The notes under the pieces are model-generated. The model worked only from the letters and a program-made list of their open reading frames with translations, was not told the DNA's origin and ran no database searches. A program made the translations under genes and the position numbers. From Fictibacillus solisalsi (lineage in GTDB: Bacteria > Bacillota > Bacilli > Bacillales > Fictibacillaceae), in assembly GCF_900103485.1 (NCBI RefSeq), contig NZ_FNHW01000002.1, positions 186,001 through 250,000 of the forward strand: DNA of 64,000 nt, in the 5' to 3' direction. Shown piece by piece: positions 34,537 through 43,285 of the stretch. The stretch's first letter is position 1. Each line of letters starts with the position of its first letter.

Positions 34537-35424
34537 TTACTCAAGCTCCGCGAGCTGTTCTTTCGCATAATTGAGCCACTCTTTGGCAGCGAACGATAAG
34601 TATTGGTCCTTGTTCCATATGAGAGCCAAATGCCAGCTGATCGTCGGATTGACAACTTTAATGACCCGCACTTCATCGTTCAGATGGCGGCAAATGCTTT
34701 CGGGCAACAGAGAAACGCCAAGCTTGCAGATAACCATTTCTTCAATAAAGGACCATTGTGAGCTTTCGGATGTGATATGCGGATTAAATCCCGCCTGGTT
34801 GCAGGATGATATGATCCGGTCATGAAGCACGAAGTCCTTGTTGAACAAAATAAAGGGCTCCTCGCTGAGTTCGCTCAAATCAATTTCATCACGGTCTGCC
34901 AGCTCGTGTTCCGGATGGATGATCAGTCTAAGGTCTTCCTCTTTAAACGCAAAGTACTGAAAGAGTTCATTGTTGGTAGGAAGCACAATTACGCCAATAT
35001 CAAGCTGATGGTTGGCAACATCCTCTTCGATCCGTTTTGATCCATCCTCCATAAGTTCGAACGTGATATTCGGATATTGATCATGAAAGCTGCCGATCAA
35101 TTTGGGAAAGAGTCTTGGATCCAGAATCGGAGGCAGACCGATGCGAATGTGCCCCTTTTTTAATCCAAGGAGGTTATCCAGTTCCATTTCCAGATTGTTA
35201 AACGCTTTATCGACGAGTACAGCCTGTTCAAAAATCGTCCGTCCGGCGTCCGTGAGGGTCAGTCCTTTTCGCGATCGGTCAAAAAGTACGACACCGAGCT
35301 CATCTTCCAGGTTTTTAATCATTTTGCTGATCGTCGGCTGGGTGATAAAAAGAGCGTCAGCTGCCCGTGTAAAGCTATTGTATTTTGCTACTTCTATAAA
35401 GTACTGTAGTTGTTTAATATCCAC
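34537..35424 (-). CDS. LysR-family transcriptional regulator (CidR/YwbI-like)
   Basis: A 295-residue regulator with the helix-turn-helix NSFTRAADALFITQPTISKMIKNLEDELG at about residues 16-45 and a two-lobe effector domain. The N-terminus MDIKQLQYFIEVAKYNSF is close in form to YwbI/CidR, which controls the cidAB holin-like genes in B. subtilis, but no such genes are near. The start is taken as GTG 35424, with AGGTG upstream. It is divergent from the FG-GAP protein gene, a typical LysR target position. Confidence 0.82.
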   Translation of the reverse strand: MDIKQLQYFIEVAKYNSFTRAADALFITQPTISKMIKNLEDELGVVLFDRSRKGLTLTDAGRTIFEQAVLVDKAFNNLEMELDNLLGLKKGHIRIGLPPILDPRLFPKLIGSFHDQYPNITFELMEDGSKRIEEDVANHQLDIGVIVLPTNNELFQYFAFKEEDLRLIIHPEHELADRDEIDLSELSEEPFILFNKDFVLHDRIISSCNQAGFNPHITSESSQWSFIEEMVICKLGVSLLPESICRHLNDEVRVIKVVNPTISWHLALIWNKDQYLSFAAKEWLNYAKEQLAELE

Positions 35425-35530
35425 GAATGCACCTGCTTGATTTTTTTTGTAGTGTATCACGATTGAGGAATAAAAACCAAAACCGGGCCTTTCTCATACA
35501 ATGTGTTAGGAAATCAGGCGAAGGCAGGGG

Positions 35531-36241
35531 ATGGAAATGTACAGACAGCGACAGGTCGTCGATATGAAAAAGGGGAATGTCATCGGCGGCAACTCCATCG
35601 ATACCGTTTATATTACTGCTGAAAAAACACAGGACAGCCCATTTTGGGTCAATATCATGGTGGTTGTGCAGGATGGAAGGACCAATCAATATTCACAAAT
35701 ACCGCTCAAGCAAAACCAGGGATATCAACCTACGCTTTTTCTTAGGGACTTTACCGGAGACAGGGTAGATGACATCATGGTGGTCATGGATACAGGAGGA
35801 AGCGGCGGCATGATCAATGCCTATATGGTTGCCTACAGGGACAGACAGTTCAGGCCGTTGTTTGACTCAGATGTCTTTAATGACCGCTTCAAATACCGGG
35901 TCTTTTACCTCGACTATTACCAAGCCCAGGTAAACAGCTACAACACGAACCAGAAATTTATTATCGATCTAACCACCAGGGGCAAGGAGTACTTGTCTGA
36001 GGTTTATTATCCCAATGGCAAGTTGAAAAAAACCATCCAAGGATTTGTTTCTGGACTTTCAGGTCTTTATCCTGTTGATTTTGACCGAAATGGCGCATAC
36101 GAATTACTGGCTTACCAGAACATTGCAGGCCAGTATAACGCCGACCGGCTCGGTTATGTGCAGACCACAATGAAATGGGGTGGCCGGGTGTTTACGCCAG
36201 AAGTGCAGAATGTTGCGATCTTTGGCGGGGAAATTTCTTAA
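35531..36241 (+). CDS. FG-GAP/VCBS-like repeat protein
   Basis: A 236-residue protein without signal peptide or membrane helix. Two loops look like calcium-binding propeller repeats: DFTGDRVDDIMVVMDTGGSGG (about 75-95) and DFDRNGAYELLAYQ (about 180-193). The protein is Tyr- and Asn-rich. Such proteins in spore-formers are mostly unstudied. ATG 35537 is another possible start with better spacing to GGGG. Confidence 0.65.
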   Translation: MEMYRQRQVVDMKKGNVIGGNSIDTVYITAEKTQDSPFWVNIMVVVQDGRTNQYSQIPLKQNQGYQPTLFLRDFTGDRVDDIMVVMDTGGSGGMINAYMVAYRDRQFRPLFDSDVFNDRFKYRVFYLDYYQAQVNSYNTNQKFIIDLTTRGKEYLSEVYYPNGKLKKTIQGFVSGLSGLYPVDFDRNGAYELLAYQNIAGQYNADRLGYVQTTMKWGGRVFTPEVQNVAIFGGEIS

Positions 36242-36354
36242 TTCATCCGTAGCAGCGTTGAATAAAAGCGTGTTTTATACGTTAGGATATAGACTTCAAT
36301 TCGTAATTTAGATACACCAGGATGAGTGAAAATCCATTAAATTTTCAAAACATA

Positions 36355-36383
36355 TTGACTTTCCTCTCTCCGCCGATTAAAGT
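36355..36383 (+). promoter_or_regulatory. Promoter of the S-box operon
   Basis: TTGACT, a 17-base spacer and TAAAGT lie about 35 bases before the first riboswitch helix, so the transcript would start near 36390. Confidence 0.5.
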
Positions 36384-36414
36384 AATAACTATATTTTTAA
36401 CTAACTCAATATTC

Positions 36415-36534
36415 AATCTCTTATCAAGAGTGGCAGAGGGACTGGCCCTATGACGCCCGGCAACCGTTCCATTTATGGAATTGGTGCTAAATCCTGCAAA
36501 ACAGCTATGCTGTTTTGAAAGATGAGAGAGGACG
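36415..36534 (+). ncRNA. SAM-I (S-box) riboswitch
   Basis: All S-box hallmarks are seen: P1 strands CTCTTATC (36417-36424) and GATGAGAG (about 36522-36529), the conserved AGAGTGGCAGAGGGACTGGC, ATGACGCCCGGCAACC, the GGTGCTAAATCCTGC segment, and a P4 hairpin AAAACAGC/GCTGTTTT. When SAM binds, P1 forms and the terminator at 36558 can fold; without SAM the 3' strand of P1 (GAGAGAGG) can pair with CCTCTC of the terminator. The ABC transporter genes below are thus on when SAM is low. Confidence 0.96.
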
Positions 36535-36557
36535 AATCCTGTATGCATATGCGATGA

Positions 36558-36585
36558 AACCTCTCTTTTCCGGAGAGGTTTTTTT
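36558..36585 (+). terminator. Riboswitch-controlled terminator
   Basis: AACCTCTC pairs with GAGAGGTT around TTTTCCG, followed by five T. It is the expression platform of the SAM riboswitch. Confidence 0.9.
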
Positions 36586-36652
36586 ATGTGCCTGGACTTA
36601 AGTCCCGCCGCTTTTGAGAAAAGATAGACATACAGAAAAGGGGATAGGGGAA

Positions 36653-37768
36653 ATGAAGAAGTTTTTTAAAAGCGCAGCGGTCTCTGCGGTCGCAATCTCA
36701 TTATTGTTAACAGGCTGCTCATCAGGCAGTAACACAGCATCATCTGAAAAAAAACACGAAAATGTGTCGTTTGATAATGTGCCAAAACGGTTCGCTAAGG
36801 GGCAGGGTGCCAAAATCAAAGTCATCCGAAAGATCGGCGGGGATGATCATACGGCACAGTTTTTGGCAGGAGCGAAGGCCGAAGGGGAAGCGCTCGGTTT
36901 TACTGTGGATATCTATACGGCCAACGGAGATACAGCGAAGTTCCACGATGCGATTGCCCAAGCGGCCAATGAGGACTATGACGGCTTCATTATTTCTCAT
37001 GGAGATGATGCGGCGACAATCAATGATATCCAAAAACTCAGAGAAAAAGGAAAGAGTGTCGTGACTTTTGACTCTAATCCGGACCTCGCGAAGGTGGATG
37101 GCGTGACACTGACATCCCAGGACGATGAAGCATTGGCCAAGCTGGCACTGGACAAGCTTGTGAAAGAACAAAAAGGCAAAGCGAACATTGTGTACCTTTG
37201 GGTAGACGGATTCCCGCCAATGGTTCGCCGTAACGCCGTTTATAAAGAAACACTGAAAAAGAACCCTGGCATTAAAGAAGTGGAGCGCTTTGGCGTTGCA
37301 TCAGCGGATACCTCCGTTCAAACGCAAAATGCGGTTACGGCCATGCTGAACAAGCATAAAAAAGGAGAGATTGATGCGATCTTTGCGACATGGGATGCAT
37401 TTGCGATAGGAGCGGCTCGTGCCATTAAGGAAGCTGGCAGAGATGAAATCAAAATTTACGGCATTGATGTCTCGAACGCTGATCTCCAGGAAATTCAAAA
37501 GAAGGACAGCTCATGGAAGTATACTGCAGCCGTTGATCCCAAGCTGATCGGTGCAGTGGATATGAGAATCCTTGCCAAAAAAATTGCCGGTGAAAAAACA
37601 CCGCAAAAATATGACCTGGACGCTTCACTCATTTCTCAAAAGGATCTTCAAAAATCCTCCGAAGGGGTAAATATGGTGAACCTCTCGAATGAAATTAAAG
37701 GGTGGGGACAATCAGATGCGTTTGAAGAAGACTGGATGGAGACATTGAAGGACCATTACAAAAAATAA
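36653..37768 (+). CDS. Sugar-type ABC transporter substrate-binding lipoprotein (SAM-riboswitch controlled)
   Basis: A 371-residue lipoprotein with signal peptide and lipobox LLLTGCSS (cysteine near residue 22). The rest is a type-I periplasmic-binding fold of the RbsB/LsrB kind (DGFIISHGDDAATINDIQKLREKGKSVVTFDSN; IDAIFATWDAFAIGAARAIKEAG). Since SAM controls it, the ligand is probably a sulfur compound with a ribose part, such as 5-methylthioribose, rather than plain ribose (inference). ATG 36653 has AGGGGA upstream. A strong hairpin follows the gene. Confidence 0.85.
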   Translation: MKKFFKSAAVSAVAISLLLTGCSSGSNTASSEKKHENVSFDNVPKRFAKGQGAKIKVIRKIGGDDHTAQFLAGAKAEGEALGFTVDIYTANGDTAKFHDAIAQAANEDYDGFIISHGDDAATINDIQKLREKGKSVVTFDSNPDLAKVDGVTLTSQDDEALAKLALDKLVKEQKGKANIVYLWVDGFPPMVRRNAVYKETLKKNPGIKEVERFGVASADTSVQTQNAVTAMLNKHKKGEIDAIFATWDAFAIGAARAIKEAGRDEIKIYGIDVSNADLQEIQKKDSSWKYTAAVDPKLIGAVDMRILAKKIAGEKTPQKYDLDASLISQKDLQKSSEGVNMVNLSNEIKGWGQSDAFEEDWMETLKDHYKK

Positions 37769-37772
37769 GCAT

Positions 37773-37810
37773 GCAAACACTCTCTTCGGCTAGCAGCAGA
37801 GAGTGTTTGC
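37773..37810 (+). terminator. Intra-operon hairpin, probable partial terminator or mRNA stabiliser
   Basis: GCAAACACTCTCT pairs with AGAGAGTGTTTGC (13 pairs) between the binding-protein and ATPase genes. Only a short T-rich tail follows, so it probably lets some transcripts pass and protects the upstream mRNA, giving more binding protein than transporter. Confidence 0.7.
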
Positions 37811-37832
37811 TTTGACGAAAGGAGACAGGCCG

Positions 37833-39332
37833 ATGGCACTGCTCAAGATGAAGAACATAAGTATTGAGTTTCCCGGGGTAAAGGCGCTGAATGAGGTTGA
37901 TTTTACAAGTGAAACCGGCCGTGTTCATGCACTGATCGGGGCAAATGGCGCAGGGAAATCAACACTGATGAAGGTGCTAACGGGTGCTTATACTCATTAT
38001 ACCGGCTCTGTTCAGATTGACGGGAAGAGCGTAGATATATCCTCACCAAAAGACGCGCTGAATGAAGGCATCCAGATTGTCCATCAAGAGGTTGATACCG
38101 TCCTGGTTCCCTATTTGACGGTAGGGGAGAATATCCTTCTGCATGGCCTGGTCAATGAAATGGGAAAAAAGCAGCTCGTTCGCTGGAAAACTCTCCACCA
38201 AAAAGCCTCACAGCTTTTGAAGGATATGAACATACAGGTGTCCTCCAAAAAGCTCGTCAGCGAACTGACGCTTGCCCAAAAGCAAATGGTGTTGATTGCG
38301 CGGGCTGTTTCGGCTCAATGCCGGTTTCTCATCCTTGATGAACCGACAGCTCCTCTGAGCCATGCAGAAACGCGTGAACTTTTCCGGATTGTCAGGGAGT
38401 TAAAAGCAAAAGATGTTGGCATTATTTTTATCTCTCACCGCTTGCCTGAGATCTTTGACATTTGCGACGACATTACCGTCATGAGAAACGGAGAAAAAGT
38501 TGCGGAGGAAGAAATTGCACAAAGCTCCATCAACCGCGTCATTGAGCAGATGTTGGGAAAAGCACTCGACGAGCAGTTCCCTGCCGTAAATGGTGAGACA
38601 GGTGAAACCCTGCTTGAAGTGAAGGGGCTTTCTGATAGGGAGAAAATAAAGAATTTGAGTCTGACCGTCCGTGCGGGGGAAATTGTAGGAATTGCCGGAC
38701 TGGTTGGGGCAGGAAAAACCGAGCTGTGCAAAACATTGTTCGGAAGCACGGCCATCACCGCGGGGGATGTGCTGTTGAAAGGCAAAAAACTCAAGCTGAA
38801 GAGCCCGTATCATGCAGTTCGGCAGGGGTTGGCCCTTGTACCTGAGGAGCGGCGTAAAGAGGGGATTCTTGTAGAGGAAACGGTAGCTGCCAATTTGTCT
38901 GCTGCAAGCCTGGCTCAGTTTACCAAAGCATTTAGCTTTCTGAATCGCCGGGCGGAAAAGAGAAAATCACTTGAGATCATACAAACGTTGGGCATCAATA
39001 CCCCGTCCGAGAAAAGCAAAGTACAGCATCTGTCGGGCGGGAACCAGCAAAAGATCGCGATTGGCAAGTGGCTGCTTGCCGATGCAGAAGTATATATTTT
39101 TGATGAGCCGACCAAGGGCGTTGATGTCGGGGCGAAACGGGATATTTTTGAACTGATTTCGGCCCTCGCCAAACGTGGAAAAGCAGTCCTTTACGCATCG
39201 TCAGAATTTCCGGAAATTCTGGGGATTACGAACCGGGTGTACGTCATGTATGACGGACGTACGGTAAAAGAGCTGGAAACCGTAAAAACCACCGAGGAAG
39301 AGCTATTATTTTACAGTACAGGAGGAAGGTAG
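37833..39332 (+). CDS. Sugar-type ABC transporter, duplicated ATP-binding protein (RbsA-like)
   Basis: A 499-residue protein with two ATPase halves. The first has Walker A GANGAGKST and LTLAQKQM in place of a standard LSGGQ; the second has GLVGAGKTE and LSGGNQQK, with Walker B IFDEPTKGVD. This asymmetric pattern is typical of RbsA/LsrA-type importers. The ATG has GAAAGGAG upstream; the stop directly touches the permease start. Confidence 0.9.
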   Translation: MALLKMKNISIEFPGVKALNEVDFTSETGRVHALIGANGAGKSTLMKVLTGAYTHYTGSVQIDGKSVDISSPKDALNEGIQIVHQEVDTVLVPYLTVGENILLHGLVNEMGKKQLVRWKTLHQKASQLLKDMNIQVSSKKLVSELTLAQKQMVLIARAVSAQCRFLILDEPTAPLSHAETRELFRIVRELKAKDVGIIFISHRLPEIFDICDDITVMRNGEKVAEEEIAQSSINRVIEQMLGKALDEQFPAVNGETGETLLEVKGLSDREKIKNLSLTVRAGEIVGIAGLVGAGKTELCKTLFGSTAITAGDVLLKGKKLKLKSPYHAVRQGLALVPEERRKEGILVEETVAANLSAASLAQFTKAFSFLNRRAEKRKSLEIIQTLGINTPSEKSKVQHLSGGNQQKIAIGKWLLADAEVYIFDEPTKGVDVGAKRDIFELISALAKRGKAVLYASSEFPEILGITNRVYVMYDGRTVKELETVKTTEEELLFYSTGGR

Positions 39333-40337
39333 ATGGAGTTATCAAAACCGATACCCGCCAAGGCGGCTCCCAAAAAGAGGTTTGAGCTGTTTGAGTTTTT
39401 TTATAAATACGGAACGATCCTGACGATTCTTGTGTTGATCGGAGTGTTTACAGCCGCACATCCTTCATTTTTGCAGGGCCAAAACCTAATGAACATTTTG
39501 CGGTCCATCTCAATCGTGACCATCATTGCGATAGGCATTACCATCTCCCTGTCGGTGAATGGCTTTGATTTGTCAGTGGGATCGGTTGCTTCTTTATCCA
39601 ATGCGATCGTCATTTCGATGTTCGTCTGGTTTTCACAAAACACGGTGGTTGCGATCTTCTCAGCCTTGGCCGCTGCCCTGATAGTAGGGATCATCAACTC
39701 GGTACTCATTGTAAAGGTGAAGATTCCGGATATGCTCCTGACGCTTGCCACGATGTTTATTATTCAGGGGATTGCGCTTACTTATACGAAGGGTGCGACC
39801 ATCTCACAAAATATGGTTATGCCTGACGGAAGATTTGCGACCGGAAAAATTTCTGAGGCATTCCAAAAAATCGGCCAGGTTCCGTGGATTATTTTGATTA
39901 TGGCGCTTGCCGTGGTGCTCGTCCATGTGCTTCTCAATTATACGAAGCACGGCCGCTATATGTATGTGATCGGAGGCAATGAAGAAGCGGCCAGGCTTTC
40001 GGGGATTCCGGTCAACAAGTATAAAGTGGCTGCCTACCTCTTGTCCGCACTTTTTGCTTCTATTGGGGGGATTGTTCTGGCATCAAGAGTAATGACTGCG
40101 GAAATCAATGCCGGTACGCCTTATCTCATGGACGGGGTTGCAGCGGCTTTCATCGGTTTTTCTGTTTTTGGAGCGGGGAAGCCCAATGCGTTCGGAACGC
40201 TCGTTGGCGCGATATTGATTGGTATCCTGCAGAACGGCCTCGTCATGATGTCTGTCCCGTACTATTCCATGGACATTGTAAAAGGAGCCGTACTCGCGTT
40301 TGCGCTTGCTTTAACCTACTATAAATTGAAAAAATAA
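39333..40337 (+). CDS. Sugar-type ABC transporter permease (RbsC-like)
   Basis: A 334-residue membrane protein with about nine to ten helices. GFDLSVGSVASLSNAIV and the coupling segment GGNEEAARLSGIPVNKYKVAAYLLSALFASIGG are typical of RbsC/LsrC permeases. The start follows the ATPase stop with no gap and has AGGAGG upstream. No kinase or isomerase (MtnK/MtnA) follows; the operon ends in a terminator. Confidence 0.9.
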   Translation: MELSKPIPAKAAPKKRFELFEFFYKYGTILTILVLIGVFTAAHPSFLQGQNLMNILRSISIVTIIAIGITISLSVNGFDLSVGSVASLSNAIVISMFVWFSQNTVVAIFSALAAALIVGIINSVLIVKVKIPDMLLTLATMFIIQGIALTYTKGATISQNMVMPDGRFATGKISEAFQKIGQVPWIILIMALAVVLVHVLLNYTKHGRYMYVIGGNEEAARLSGIPVNKYKVAAYLLSALFASIGGIVLASRVMTAEINAGTPYLMDGVAAAFIGFSVFGAGKPNAFGTLVGAILIGILQNGLVMMSVPYYSMDIVKGAVLAFALALTYYKLKK

Positions 40338-40346
40338 CAGATCAAG

Positions 40347-40380
40347 CCTGGAAGTTCTTTTTGACCTTCCGGGTTTTTTT
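40347..40380 (+). terminator. Terminator of the S-box operon
   Basis: CCTGGAAG pairs with CTTCCGGG, followed by seven T. Its tail forms the first part of a tandem repeat array. Confidence 0.85.
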
Positions 40381-40524
40381 GATGCTCTCGCAAAAAAATA
40401 AGGGTTTTTTTGATGCTCTCGCAAAAAAATAAGGGTTTTTTTGATGCTCTCACAAAAAAATAAGGATTTTTTTGATGCTCTCACAAAAAAATAAGGGTTT
40501 TTTTGATGCCCTCGCAAAAAAATA
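40371..40524. repeat. Tandem array of five 31-bp units
   Basis: Five head-to-tail units begin at 40371, 40402, 40433, 40464 and 40495. Each reads GGGTTTTTTTGATGC, then TCTCGC (or TCTCAC), then seven A, then TAA, with only a few base changes between units. Within each unit T7 and A7 can pair. The first unit starts in the T-run of the terminator, so the array probably grew from it by slippage. The 31-base period breaks any reading frame, so it is not coding, and there is no spacer variation as in CRISPR. Confidence 0.92.
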
Positions 40525-40601
40525 CGACTGTCTGTCCATTCCCGGCATACCTTATGATAGGGAGTTCTAATCTCCACTAAGCAGGGATAGAGGATAGGCC
40601 A

Positions 40602-41957
40602 ATGAAAAAACTCAATTTAAAGGGGCTTACGGGGGAAGTGGTCACCCGCTTCTCCCCTCAATATGATGAGGCAAGGCAGGAATGGAACCGTGCCGTGCAA
40701 AAGTTCCCTCTTGTAATCGTATATTGCAAAGTGGTCGATGATGTCCGGAATGCCATTCTTTGGGCACGGAAACATGAGGTGAAGATCAGAATCCGTTCAG
40801 GCGGCCATCATAACGAGGGCTATTCGGTGGGCAACGGTGTGATCGTCATCGATATCAGCCGGATGGACGGGATTGTTCTTAACAACAATGAGCAGCTCAA
40901 GATTCAGGGCGGTGTAAAAAATGAACAGCTTTACGAGTTTGTGGGTTCTCTTGGCTGCCCCTTTCCGGGTGGAGCGTGTACGACTGTCGGTGTCAGCGGG
41001 TATACTCTGGGAGGCGGATGGGGGTTTTCCAGCCGGTATTTGGGACTTGGATGCGACAGCCTGATTGAGCTGGAGCTGGTGGATTATACAGGCAGGGTAT
41101 TGAAAGCAAACCAGAAGGTGAACCAGGACTTGTTCTGGGCATGCCGCGGAGCGGGCGGTGGCAATTTTGGGGTGGTCGTCTCTATGACGTTTGCCCTTCC
41201 GGAACCGGTCGGTAACATTTCTTTCGTCGAAATCTATGCGCCAAAAGCGGATGCAAAGCTGCAGGAGAATTTCCTCAACGCCTGGCAATATTGGCTGGAG
41301 GATTTGGACGAGAGAATGACGGCCAACGCCAGTCTATATAACTCACTGGAAGAGGGAACAGCCATCTACGGCCGGGGCTTTTTTTACGGGCCGCCTGAGG
41401 ATGCGGCTAAGGTGATGGAGCCGCTGCTGATCAACGGTAAAGTACAGCTTTTTGTTAGATACCTTCCCTTCCTGGAAGCCGTTAGTGCTGTTGAGGCCAC
41501 GTATCCGGAGTATGAGCGGTTTAAATCCACCGGAAGGTTTGTCTATCGGAAATTTAGCGAGCGGGAAATCCGGAATCTCGTGGGTCTGATTCAGAAGAGG
41601 GCGGAAGGTTCCATATCCGCCGGATTGACGGTGTATGCACTGGGCGGCAAGGTCAGTGACATCAACCCGTTTGAAACAGCGTTTTTTTACCGCCAGGCGG
41701 ATTATATTCTGGGCATACAAACGATCTGGGAGGATCCGGGTTTCGAACCCGAAAACATTCAATGGATGAAAAAGCGGTTTCCCTATGTTAAATCCATAAC
41801 AAAAGGATCGTTTGTTAACTTACCATACAGTCCGCTTCGGCATTATGAAAAAGCCTATTTTGGGTGGAATACGCCACGTTTAAAGAAAGTCAATAAAAAA
41901 TACGACCCGTACAATGTGTTTTCCTTTCCACAGGGAATCAACCGGGCACCCAGATAG
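40602..41957 (+). CDS. FAD-linked oxidase, berberine bridge enzyme (BBE) family
   Basis: A 451-residue PCMH-type flavoenzyme. His69, in SGGHHNEGYS, and Cys126, in GGACTTVGVSGYTLGGGWG, are at the places where BBE-like enzymes bind FAD by two covalent bonds. The C-terminal BBE motif is seen as YDPYNVFSFPQGI. Bacillus relatives include YgaK, YitY and the spore-coat protein CotQ. Substrate unknown. No signal peptide. It is monocistronic with a terminator. Confidence 0.88.
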   Translation: MKKLNLKGLTGEVVTRFSPQYDEARQEWNRAVQKFPLVIVYCKVVDDVRNAILWARKHEVKIRIRSGGHHNEGYSVGNGVIVIDISRMDGIVLNNNEQLKIQGGVKNEQLYEFVGSLGCPFPGGACTTVGVSGYTLGGGWGFSSRYLGLGCDSLIELELVDYTGRVLKANQKVNQDLFWACRGAGGGNFGVVVSMTFALPEPVGNISFVEIYAPKADAKLQENFLNAWQYWLEDLDERMTANASLYNSLEEGTAIYGRGFFYGPPEDAAKVMEPLLINGKVQLFVRYLPFLEAVSAVEATYPEYERFKSTGRFVYRKFSEREIRNLVGLIQKRAEGSISAGLTVYALGGKVSDINPFETAFFYRQADYILGIQTIWEDPGFEPENIQWMKKRFPYVKSITKGSFVNLPYSPLRHYEKAYFGWNTPRLKKVNKKYDPYNVFSFPQGINRAPR

Positions 41958-41960
41958 ATC

Positions 41961-41985
41961 CAGCCTGACGTGCTGGATTTTTTGC
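41961..41985 (+). terminator. Terminator after the BBE gene
   Basis: ATCCAGC pairs with GCTGGAT, followed by five T. Confidence 0.8.
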
Positions 41986-42055
41986 TTTGAGTAAAAAAGG
42001 GGAACAGCCTGAAGTATCGAACTTATCTAGTAGATTATTTTGATGGGAGCGATAG

Positions 42056-42547
42056 ATGATGGAACAATACTATACGCATTGGCTGAAACACCGCACGGTT
42101 CTGCACGAGCTTTTGGAAGAGGTTGGGCCGCAGCATGTGTTTTTTAAACCATGGAGCGATGGATTTGCCCTGGGCGATCTGGCGGTGCATATTGTAAGCT
42201 CTACGGATATGTTTCTCGAAACGATAAAAAAGGGGCGGTTTGTCTCACCGCGCACACCCCGTGAGTTTCAGACCATGGATGAAGTGCGTGAGATTCTTGG
42301 CGAATTCACTGAAAAATCAAAGCGGGATTTTCAGGAGCTGCATACGTCCAATCTGGAAAGAGAGATTGACATCTTTAAATATACCGCTCCTGGCAGCTAC
42401 TGGCTTGAAAGCATGATTGACCATGAAGTCCATCATAAGGGACAGTTGTTTACTTACGCGCGCATGACCGGTGCGCAGAAGATGCCATTTTTCAAGCGGC
42501 TTCCTTCCCAGGCTGTAAACGATGGAGCCGCAAACAGGGAGGGATGA
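42056..42547 (+). CDS. DinB-family protein
   Basis: A 163-residue DinB protein with a likely three-histidine metal site (DLAVHIV near residue 42; DHEVHHKGQ near 124-128). ATG 42059 directly follows as another start. It heads a group with a broken small gene, a DUF4442 protein and an SCP2 protein, all on one strand with tight spacing. Unlike the DinB protein at 31.3 kb in sequence. Confidence 0.82.
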   Translation: MMEQYYTHWLKHRTVLHELLEEVGPQHVFFKPWSDGFALGDLAVHIVSSTDMFLETIKKGRFVSPRTPREFQTMDEVREILGEFTEKSKRDFQELHTSNLEREIDIFKYTAPGSYWLESMIDHEVHHKGQLFTYARMTGAQKMPFFKRLPSQAVNDGAANREG

Positions 42548-42772
42548 TGGATGAATGGCTGCTTGATTACCTGGAATGTATGTTATCATTTTCGCTGTTC
42601 CGCCGCTTTTTTAAAGTAGAAAAAAAGGCAATGGAGTATTTCAGGTGTGCCAGTAAGGTGCTGGCGAAAGCAGGGCGTTCAATGTCCGGATTTTAAAGAT
42701 TACGTATCCGATATAGTTGCCTATTACAAGGAAAACAGAAAGGATCCGGATAAATTGGTTTACATAAAGTAG
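42544..42772 (+). pseudogene. Small gene, probably frameshifted
   Basis: A frame opens at ATG 42544, overlapping the DinB stop (ATGA), and codes MMDEWLLDYLECMLSF and further to about residue 45, then stops at TAA near 42697. In the next frame a natural-looking stretch VQCPDFKDYVSDIVAYY, ending at TAG 42770-42772, continues to the ribosome site of the DUF4442 gene. The two halves together would give a protein of about 75 residues, so one indel near 42660-42690 likely broke it. A truly short 50-residue protein or a sequencing error are alternatives. Family not recognised. Confidence 0.5.
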
Positions 42773-42781
42773 GAGGTTCCA

Positions 42782-43276
42782 ATGAAAGAATCCTGGAAAA
42801 CCCGATGTGTCCGCTACGGCTTTAATTTGTTTCCTGCGTACCGGGGAACAGGAGCAAGGGTGATCTATATTGCTGAAGATTATTCGGAGATTACAATACA
42901 GCTTCCTTTAAACTGGCGGACCCGCAACTATGTGGGAACGATCTTTGGAGGGAGCATTTACGGGGCTGTGGATCCCATGTATATGTATATGTTCCTGAAA
43001 CTGCTAGGGGACGACTATATCGTCTGGGACAAAGCGGCCTCGATTTCCTTCAAAAAGCCGGGGAAGAGTACCCTGTACGCTACATTCAAGGTTACCCCAG
43101 AGGAAGTTGAAGATGTGAAGCGGCAGCTTAAAAGCAGACACAGTCTTGATCGGATATACGAGGTCGAACTGGTGGATGAAACCGGACTTGTCCATGCGGT
43201 GGTGGAGAAAACCATTTACATCCGGAGGAAGGCCAGGGCTGACTCTGAAAACATAGTTTCGCTGCAAAAGTCATAA
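42782..43276 (+). CDS. DUF4442 hotdog-fold protein (thioesterase-like)
   Basis: A 164-residue protein of the DUF4442 family, related in fold to acyl-CoA thioesterases (NYVGTIFGGSIYGAVDPMYMYMFLKLLG is the hotdog helix; AASISFKKPGKSTLYATFKV the strands). Activity is unproven. AGGAGG overlaps the TAG of the preceding small frame. It is followed ten bases on by an SCP2 protein, pointing to lipid handling. Confidence 0.82.
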   Translation: MKESWKTRCVRYGFNLFPAYRGTGARVIYIAEDYSEITIQLPLNWRTRNYVGTIFGGSIYGAVDPMYMYMFLKLLGDDYIVWDKAASISFKKPGKSTLYATFKVTPEEVEDVKRQLKSRHSLDRIYEVELVDETGLVHAVVEKTIYIRRKARADSENIVSLQKS

Positions 43277-43285
43277 GGAGGCAGA

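Noticed and set aside
40371-40524. CRISPR array
   Set aside because: The units are head-to-tail with no unique spacers, and no cas gene is near.
40311-40577. 88-codon minus-strand frame across the tandem repeat
   Set aside because: It is made by the 31-bp repeat, whose period is not a multiple of three, has no ribosome site and no protein-like pattern.
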